Positions 56,848 to 64,000 of a stretch of 64,000 bases of DNA are shown piece after piece. The stretch comes from Pelodera strongyloides (taxonomy: Eukaryota; Nematoda; Chromadorea; Rhabditida; Rhabditidae): NCBI GenBank assembly GCA_036852015.1, contig JAANDG010000050.1, positions 124,001-188,000 on the forward strand, in the 5' to 3' direction. The notes under the pieces are model-generated. The model was not told where the DNA came from, did no database searches, and was given only the letters and a program-made list of their open reading frames with translations. Position 1 is the first letter of the stretch; every line of letters starts with the position of its first letter. The position numbers and the translations under genes are program-made.

Positions 56848-59800
56848 TTAATCGTTTGTCCAAGCAGTAATTGTTCCATCATGGCAGCCCACGACAACAT
56901 CGCCGTCCAGCTCGTCCATAACGATTGCATCATCTTGGAACTTGTTGTAATATCCGAGTTGTACAGGCTCGGTACCGAGAGAATAAGCCTGAATTGACAA
57001 TTGAATTCAAGCTGAAGTTCATGATTCAAGACTTCATACCCGAAATGCTCTTTACAAAAAGCACTACATGGCCCTTTCATTTATCAAGGTCACACATACA
57101 GAGGTACTCAACTGCGCACTATGTATATGTAATGTGTCAACAAAATAATGATTTTTCCCAAACCTGTCTGGGGGAAAACCATGAATGCTCAAAAACAACA
57201 AGTTCAGGAGCTATACGTAAATTACGTGGATTATTTTATTTTTATTTAAGTGACAACGTGCATTTTTATCTTGATTTACTTTCTGATTATTATGTTAGAA
57301 GATCTTATTATATAAAGGAGAAGAGTTTACTTTTTCGTTTCTGGGAACGGAACGAGACTAAAAAAGGAGAATCGGAGCCCAGAGTTGAGCAAGCGTAATC
57401 GAACCTTATTTCATGATTTATCAAGATACGTTGCAAACGTTTCACACCAGTGTGCTCACTGTTCCTGTATCTTAAAGCGAAATGCTTTTGAAACGCATTG
57501 CGTACACCTGCTTTCTTACGCAGCATATGCAAATGAGCAAGAATTAGCAAAAAAAAACTAGACCCAATTAATTAGACCCCATGTTGCATAAATGTATAGG
57601 AATGCAAGCATTTGAGATACGTTTCAAAAACCGGCCGGTATTTCGCTTTAAACATTGAAAGTCGCCTCGTGCGGCATTAGCCGTCTGGTACCTGTATATT
57701 CGAAGAAGTGAGCGCAATTACTGATCCTTTGCTTTTAACTACGTGCTGCACAAAGCTTGACTCCGGTACTTCGACTTGGAACGTATAACATGGTTGTAGA
57801 TCGCTCTCTCGAAGTACGATCACCTCGCCTCTAAACATTTTAGGTGAGTTATGTATAAATCGTTTCTTGCACAAACAAAGCAAAAACGCACAATATTATA
57901 CTTTTACATTATTTCCGGCTACCGTCATAATTGTGATTGCCCGCCATGGGCAAAGCTCAAGTCTTCCACGGTTCGCTCGCTTAACAGCTCGCTCGACTTC
58001 AAAGTTAAAGCGAAATACCGGCCGGTTTTTGAAACTCTTCGTATACCCCCTTTTTCTTATGCATCATATGCAAATGATCATGAATTAGAATAAAAAAATA
58101 GACTCCAATTCGACCCCCACTTGGCATAACTGCATGCGAATTCAGATATTTGAGATGCGTTTCAAAAACCGGCTGGTATTCGCTTTAAGCCTATATCATC
58201 AGTTCAGCTGTCCCTGTCCCCATAATTATCGAGTTATCTTCCCATCGATTGTCCACAGTGAGGCATTTATACTGTCACATTAGCGCCAGCTTTAGATATA
58301 ATTACGCTCTTCTCATCGCCAGAGTCTGGATTTTATTTCGGGGAGAAACACCTAACGAATATTCCTCGAAGTATCTAACAAGGGTCTAGGTTCGAATCCA
58401 ACACGCTGCTTTCTTTTTGCAGTTGCTACTTTTCCCGCACCGTTTCCGCACCTTTTAGGGCAACGTTTTGGGGGTGTTTCCCGCAACAGTTTGGGGGTGT
58501 TTCCCGCACCAAAACGGCAACCAGAGACGGTGAAAAAAAAAACTTTTTTTTTTCAGCGCGCATCAAATTATTTTGCGGGAAACACCCTCAAACTGTTGCC
58601 GCGCGCAACTCTTGAGTTTCGTGGCGTCTTTACGGTTACGAGACGGTACACACCGAATTCCTTCTGAAACCGAATATTTTTTATATCGAGAGTGGTACCG
58701 GCAGATAAAATCTCTCACCTAGTGTAGCCACAATGGATTAGCCCATCACGAATGCTCATGCTATAATCTTGCCCGACCATGACGGTATCAAATTTGTGTG
58801 CGTAGAGAATGGAGTCGAGCTTCCGAATATCTGCGATTAGCAGTTGATGATCGAACATTATGTGCAGTGTGTTCTCCTATAATGCAAGATCATGGATTCT
58901 CTTGAGAGCGGCTGGGTGCAGAAAGGGTCAGTTAAAAACTTGAAACTTTGGACCAGAGTTGGTCACTCATTAATATAACGTGAAAGGTGGCTTGTAATCG
59001 GAAGCCTACTATTTGGACGTAGCGAACTCCATGGCCCCAAGCTGCCCTGGCGGACAGTTCCACCTTTAATCCCTTTAAAGGGTCAGGCCCATTTCAAATT
59101 ACCCTTATTTTTGATGACTCCATCGGATTCTCCGTTTCAAATATAGTAGGCTGAATTTTTTTCCAATTTTCAGTCGCAAAATTCACGCAGTATTCAGCAA
59201 TTTACCATGGCCAGCCATACCCAACTATTTATCGCAGTTGTCACGCCCCTCCGCGCTAATTGGGCAATATGCTCTATTGGGCGTGGCAATTGCGATGTTG
59301 CCCAATTAGCGCGAAGGGGCGTGACAACTGCGATAAATAGTTGGGTATGGCTGGCCATGGTAAATTGCTGAATACTGCGTGAATTTTGCGACTGAAAATT
59401 GGAAAAAAATTCAGCCTACTATATTTGAAACGGAGAATCCGATAGAGTCATCAAAAATAAGGGTAATTTGAAATGGGCCTGACCCTTTAAAGCGAAATGC
59501 TAGCCCCTTTGGAAAATGTGTATATGATAAGCAAATCCTATGTATCCTATGCTAATTTTGTACGAGCGTCCACGGCAATCGTACAAAATTAGCATAGGAT
59601 AAATAGGATTTGCTTGTCATATACAAATTTTCCAAAGAGGCTATTATTTCGCTTTAAAGCGAAATACCAGCCGGTTTTTGAAACGCATCGGCATTTTTAT
59701 GTATCTATGCGAAGTGGGGGTCTAGTTGGGGTCTATTTTTTACGCTAAATTGTGCTCATTTGCATATGACGCATAAGAAAGTTTGTGTACTCGATGCGTT

Positions 59801-60698
59801 TCAAAAACCGGTCGGTATTTCGCTTTAAAGAATCGGGGAAACAATAGAACAATCTCTCTTTGCCTATGTGCCCTGATCGAAAACTAAACAGGGTAGCTTT
59901 CTTCAGCTGTGGTCTCATGAGCGGTTATTTGTAAGAGCGAGAAGACCTCACCTTCAGATGTAGTGATGAAATATCGAATATTCCGGAGGTCTCGAATGCA
60001 CATACATCAATTTCCTGTAAAAAAAAACATTTATTTCTACCTGTAACTACTAGACCAAGAGAACACGCAAGCAAAATAATTCTACTTCTTTCTGTGCTAG
60101 AAACTCAGGGCCTTGTAGCAAAAACCGCATTTTTACATACAATAGTGTGTATTCCCCTTCCCTTCATACAGGTTCCATCAGCTACCATGGCAAAATATTT
60201 TTCATGATTATATCTGCTCTTGTCATCCTTCGCGTAAAAAAACTCTTTCGTCACAAGAATATTATTCATTCCCGTGCGAGATTGTGGTTTCTAGAATGTA
60301 TACCGTAAGAATAATTTTCCCCGCAAAAGTCTCTACAGAAAGAAGTGGTAATTGCTGTTTCCCTGATCTGAGGCCGTATTCACCAACACACAGGGAACCC
60401 TCCCTTAGGGTCACGAGCGCTCTGAATCTTTTCACTCTCTACTCATTCTTTAGCTCCCGGGGAGGCCAAGGAGGGCTCCCTGCGTGTTGGTGAATAACGG
60501 CTTCTGCTTACCTGCAATCCATTACGCACATCAAGTAGAGTAACGTCAGCTGGCCCTGTGCAGCATGCTAGAACCCGGTCGTAAATGGACAAACTACCCA
60601 CTGGAAAGTCAGTGTATCGCGTGGAATTTTCCTAAAGCAGTAACTATAAGTTACTTTGGTGCCAAGGGCTGGTTTTTCTGTCAGGTACTGGTGATTTA

Positions 60699-60732
<34 letters not shown>

Positions 60733-63700
60733 TGAGTAAAAGAGTGAATGAGAGAAGAGTGGAGCTCCATGTCAGCTGTGGAAGAATTTAATGTTTGGAC
60801 CACTATAAATACGGTTGACTTCGCAGTCCTATCTTCTCATCGGCATAAAAAGCCTAGACTAATTATTTTCTTAAAAGAAAAAAAATTGTTTCATACTTCT
60901 TTACTCGATTGGATGAAACTATGTTGGTGACCGATGTACTCTTTTCCAAATTATGTATTACCAGACGGCCGCATCATCCAAACACACGGTCAAACAAACA
61001 AACAAACAAACAAACAAACAAACAAACAAACAAACAAACAAACAAACAAACAAACAAACAAACAAACAAACAAACAAACAAACAAACAAACAAACAAACA
61101 AACAAACAAACAAACAAACAAACAAACAAACAAACAAACAAAGCTCCAAACTTTATATTATGCATTATTCGTTGCTAAAAGAAAAAAACTAATGAAAATC
61201 CAACAAACCCTAATGGCAGAGGATCCAATATCCCACAATTTTACCGAATCCTCAGAATTTGTCGCAAACTGATCGGTGCAGTTCATTGCTATTGCGTGTA
61301 TCTGTCCGCTTTGCTGCGAATCGCATTCAAATAATAGGGAATCGTCCTCCACACAGTCCGCCTGATAATAGAATCTTCTTATTATATAAAAGAATAACTG
61401 TATTGTGAGCTAGGACTCAGGTTGCGGAAGTCATTAAGATAAATTGTTCCGCCGGCTTATAAAATTGTGCCGAGCTCACGGATCACGGATTTTTGCTATT
61501 TTTACACATAATCTTGAGTTTGACGTGCTGAAACAGAAAATCGAAAAATAAGCTGCCAAACTGTAGAGAAAAAAATGTTTCGAGCCCTCAAAAACTTGCC
61601 TAAAATTTCACAACATGAATTTCCAAGCGTATTTTGTGTAGTTATTGAAATACTGAACTACAAAAATAAAAAAAATTGCTTTGAAATCCATGTTTTGAGA
61701 TGGCAAGTCTTTGAGTGCTAAGAATTTCTCTCCCTTCAGTTTATCAGCTAATTTTTCGATTTCTTTCAGCACATCAATCCAAACTTTATCTATCCAAACT
61801 TTAAATATGTAAAACAATAAGAATTCGTGATGTTGCCAATTTATCGTTTCCTGTCCTGGTCAGTCGAAATTCATTATGCAAGAGGACCAGTTGTGATTGT
61901 CTTCATCCACAAGATTATCATTTACGTTTTATTGTTAGACGTTTTATAAGCATGGAAAGACGCCTCTGGCGGCGTAGCCGTCTGACGCATCTTATAGATA
62001 GGTAATTTCAACCAAATGGGCATTCTTAGAAGGCTGTACAACATCATCTACTTACAAGTAACTAACTCACATTTTAACTTAATGAAACAGTGCACCGCAT
62101 CATCAATACTCGAACGGATAAAACCTTATGCATCATGTTACTTTATTACAGCTAGACGCCAGTGGCAACCTTTACATTGCTCGGCATGCAATGAGCTTTC
62201 AGATTTTAGCGGTATACTAATTCTAAGTCCTACATGCATCTTGTCCACGCTCCAAAATTTTATGCTACATCGGTCCAGAAGAGCATTTTGCGATGCGGAC
62301 AGACAAAACCGGCGTCCCGTATTTTTGAACAGTTTGATTGAGCTTATGTACCCACGATTTGGTGCCGTCATGTATCTGAAATTGGAAAACACATTCAAAT
62401 ATCATTACAACTCGAATAGTTCTATCTCAATAATAATAATAAAATTTAGTGACACATTATATGTATAAGTGTGCATCATATATAATGATGATAAGAGGTT
62501 GTGCTTGTGCTGTGGAATTGTTCGTGTTCTGTTGTTCTGTTCTATGCATAGGGAACTTACTGGTAAAGCGGAACTGACATGAGTATAAACAGTAAAGAAT
62601 TAACAATTTCAAAATGTAAATCATAATCATACATGCCTGGACTAGTTTTGTTGGAAAATATTTTCTCCTTTAGGCAAGGTTCACAGAACAAATCATTATG
62701 CTCTTTTATGTGTTCCACTATATGGAGTTCAAGATATTACATTACTACCGTACTACCGATACTACCGTACTAAGATATAAGACCGATACTAAGATACTAT
62801 CGTAAAACAGGAAAGGAGTAAGATTTTCTCTCACAGAGGAATCTTACTCCTTTCCTGTTTTACGGTAGTATCTTAGTATCGGTCTTATATGTGAGCCTAG
62901 CAGCTCTAACTTGTTACCTTGGTTTTTCATTCCAATTTTCACGGCGCTTTTGCTCTTCTATTATTGCATCGATGGTTCTAAAACAAAGAAAATCTGATTG
63001 AAAATAGTCTAAAATGGATATAAGTTCAGCAATTCAGCTCCGTAACTTTGTAAATTGTGACGATTTAATTTGCTATTAGGATATATATTATGGATCAACA
63101 AACCTGGCGGTAGAGAAACCGGCCGATTTCATTTCTTCTTCACATAGACGAATGTTGAGCGGAAGAGACTAGAAATCGGTATATTTATTTTATTAAATAG
63201 TCAGGCCCATTTCAAGTGACCCCTTGATGATTCCATCTGATTCTTCATGTCAAAGATAGTAGGATGCGATATTTTTTGATTTTCAAGCGCAAAATTCACG
63301 CAGTGTACATCAATTTACCATAGCCAGACATATATATATACTGTATTTTCACTTTCAGATCCTCGATTGCGCATCACTGTATGAGCGAAAAGAGGAGTTG
63401 TTGCGTATATTAAGGATATGCTTGGATAAGGTAACGTTTACTGTTGTTCAGCTTAATCCAAGTATATTATTTAGTTTAAATCATAATAAATGCCATCATT
63501 AGTGGTTGCCACCGTGAATAGTTTAAAGGGTCAGGCCCATTTCAAATGACCCCTATTTTTGATGATTCCATCTGATTCTCCATATCAAATATAGTAGGGT
63601 ACGATATTTTCCTAATTTTCAAGCGCAAAATTCACGCAGTATTCGGCAATTTACCATTGCCAGTCATACCCAACTATCTATCACAGTTGTCACGCCCCTT

Positions 63701-63843
63701 CGCGCTAATTGGGCAACATACATATTTTGCAGCTGTCCTCCGGTAGTCATATTCATATGTATATCTCATTATGGAAGCATAAAAACAATACAAACAACTG
63801 TACCTTTAGTCTCCGATCCCATAATTTCTCGTTGTTGAGAATG
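56848..63843 (-). CDS. F-box/WD-repeat protein, paralog B (5' exon beyond window)
   Basis: Exons on - in transcript order: 63804-63843, 63104-63168, 62918-62977, 62234-62375, 61209-61361, 60512-60631, 59952-60014, 58719-58876, 57692-57830, 56848-56988. They match exons 2-11 of paralog A one for one. Eight of the ten lengths are identical; the others differ by 3 bases each. No frameshift or stop is seen, so both copies look functional. Landmarks are NNEKLWDRRLK (end of the F-box), CSIKFWSVD, SVKLWDIG, VTLLDVRNGLQ and CHDGTITAWTND at the end. The peptide has diverged noticeably from A, so the duplication is not very recent or the copies evolve separately. Exon 1 must lie beyond 64000. It is likely an SCF ubiquitin-ligase adaptor, like A. 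Confidence 0.87.
57303..57688 (+). mobile_element. Helitron-like element carrying a nested MITE
   Basis: It starts TCTTATTATATAAAGGAG, preceded by A, and ends GCATTAGCCGTCTGG, followed by T, with a GCCTCGTGCGGC hairpin. A CCGGCCGG-family MITE (57472-57651) is nested inside. Its 3' end lies three bases from the splice donor of the F-box/WD-B exon ending at 57692. Confidence 0.65.
57472..57651. mobile_element. TTAA-flanked MITE, CCGGCCGG family
   Basis: The left end TTAAAGCGAAATGC has lost part of the inverted repeat; the right end GGCCGGTATTTCGCTTTAA is intact. It is nested in the Helitron-like element 57303-57688. Confidence 0.75.
58005..58188. mobile_element. TTAA-flanked MITE, CCGGCCGG family
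   Basis: The ends TTAAAGCGAAATACCGGCC and GGCTGGTATTCGCTTTAA are inverted and TTAA-bounded. It lies in an intron of F-box/WD-B. Confidence 0.8.
58434..58640. repeat. GC-rich repeat tract in F-box/WD-B intron
   Basis: Repeated TTTCCCGCA, GTTTGGGGGTG and GCGCGCA motifs with an inverted copy (TGCGGGAAACACCC) downstream. It resembles the tract at 25435-25640 in paralog A, but in a different intron. Confidence 0.5.
59075..59490. mobile_element. Complete GGGTCAGGCCC-family foldback MITE
   Basis: Both arms are complete: TTAAAGGGTCAGGCCCATTT at the left and its complement at the right, with inner arms containing TTGTCACGCCCCT. It is the reference copy for the family. Its right TTAA is shared with the next MITE. 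Confidence 0.88.
59487..59657. mobile_element. TTAA-flanked MITE, GCGAAATGCTAGCC family
   Basis: The ends TTAAAGCGAAATGCTAGCC and GGCTATTATTTCGCTTTAA are inverted. The inner arms include ATCCTATGTATCCTATGCTA. It shares TTAA with both neighbours. A partial relative follows 30776. Confidence 0.8.
59654..59828. mobile_element. TTAA-flanked MITE, CCGGCCGG family
   Basis: The ends TTAAAGCGAAATACCAGCC and CCGGTCGGTATTTCGCTTTAA are inverted. It is the third element of the stack 59075-59828. Confidence 0.8.
60697..60735. repeat. (GA)n tract
   Basis: A short GA microsatellite in an intron of F-box/WD-B. Confidence 0.8.
60991..61141. repeat. (CAAA)n microsatellite
   Basis: About 37 uninterrupted CAAA units lie in the F-box/WD-B intron just downstream (on -) of the exon at 61209-61361. 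All three frames of each strand are open, so the Lys/Gln/Thr/Asn and Phe/Val/Cys/Leu ORFs here are artefacts. Confidence 0.98.
61374..61985 (+). mobile_element. Helitron-like element, about 610 bp
   Basis: It starts TCTTCTTATTATATAAAAG, preceded by A, and ends GGCGTAGCCGTCTGA with a GACGCCTCTGGCGGCGT hairpin. CTGA fits the CTRR rule, though the next base is C rather than T. It lies in an intron of F-box/WD-B. Confidence 0.6.
62775..62890. repeat. Near-perfect 51-bp-arm hairpin
   Basis: The arms 62775-62825 and 62840-62890 are reverse complements with about one mismatch and a 14-base loop. The outer end is ATATAAGACCGATACTAAG. The right arm ends about 28 bases from the F-box/WD-B exon 62918-62977, so it would lie in the pre-mRNA next to a splice donor. 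Confidence 0.8.
63203..63331. mobile_element. Partial GGGTCAGGCCC-family MITE (left arm)
   Basis: It matches the left arm of 59075-59490 from TAGTCAGGCCCATTTCAAG to about CATAGCCAGACATA; the right arm is absent. Confidence 0.6.
63359..63430 (+). other. Orphan + strand exon-like segment
   Basis: A 72-base open stretch, phase 0 on both sides, lies between acceptor ACTTTCAG and donor GTAACG. It encodes LYERKEELLRILRICLDK at its end, helical in appearance. It lies antisense inside an intron of F-box/WD-B, between two partial MITEs. It may be a captured exon or part of a + strand gene continuing beyond the window. Confidence 0.35.
63523..63718. mobile_element. Partial GGGTCAGGCCC-family MITE (left arm)
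   Basis: It starts TTAAAGGGTCAGGCCCATTT and follows the family to GCTAATTGGGCAAC, where it breaks off. The right arm is missing. Confidence 0.7.
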
Positions 63844-64000
63844 CTGAAAGCAATTTTCTTGAAAACGGAAATAATATGGCACATCCACTTATTATTGAAA
63901 AAAGGAATAGCTATCTTGATGCTAGTTTTCTGTGATTATCGTCTGCATTCTTTTAACACTAGGTTGTTTGTACCTCTTCGTGAAAATTTTTCAATTTAAA

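Noticed and set aside
60909..61272. ORFs of 89-112 codons rich in Lys/Gln/Thr/Asn on + and Phe/Val/Cys/Leu on -
   Set aside because: They are translations of the (CAAA)n microsatellite, which is open in every frame, and they lie in an intron of F-box/WD-B.

Overview
This window is animal-type nuclear DNA. It is A+T-rich, with intron-rich genes, short exons (19-184 bp) with GT..AG introns, no bacterial-style operons, and very heavy loading with non-autonomous DNA transposons, tRNA-derived SINE-like units and LINE pieces. I cannot name the species. All five visible translation starts have a strong 3' splice acceptor 2-33 bases upstream of the ATG. That fits either short 5'-UTR introns or spliced-leader trans-splicing, so a trans-splicing invertebrate is one reasonable guess.

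Genes, left to right: (1) an unrecognised 15-exon gene on + (1588-8136, 473 aa). (2) An apparently intact TFIIH p52 gene (GTF2H4/Tfb2-like) on + (9155-14183, 15 exons, 481 aa), including a 39-nt microexon. (3) An F-box/WD-repeat gene on + (18442-30187, 11 exons, 412 aa). (4) A small unrecognised gene on - (39233-40427), with one exon unresolved. (5) A 102-aa protein with C1/PHD-like Cys/His zinc-ligand spacing on + (45039-46953). (6) A second, divergent F-box/WD gene on - (56848-63843), running off the right edge. Exon models were derived by hand from splice signals, reading phase and comparison between the paralogous copies.

Duplications dominate the layout. The GTF2H4 neighbourhood occurs as one intact gene (copy A) and two degraded copies: B (inverted, about 31030-35910, with an internal tandem repeat and a frameshift) and C (direct, about 47383-56150, with a 14-bp exon deletion and a nonsense codon). 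A smaller inverted scrap lies at 15240-16150. B and C share downstream flank that A lacks. The two F-box/WD genes are inverted relative to each other and correspond exon for exon, but neither is broken in what is visible.

Mobile DNA: a near full-length RTE-clade non-LTR retrotransposon (49708-52880) with a 966-aa endonuclease/reverse-transcriptase ORF and a 9-bp target duplication sits inside a TTAA-flanked MITE, which itself sits inside GTF2H4 copy C. Several MITE families end at TTAA, and three of them are stacked end to end at 59075-59828. hAT-like foldback elements with exact 8-bp target duplications are nested at 41500-44699, and another copy is cut by the left edge. Helitron-like elements (5' TC, 3' hairpin, CTGG/CTGA) recur in introns. 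A further family carries tandem C/G-rich internal repeats (18949, 47455, 56350, 56648). The long stretches 16.4-17.4 kb, 35.9-36.8 kb and 37.75-39.2 kb contain nothing I can recognise.
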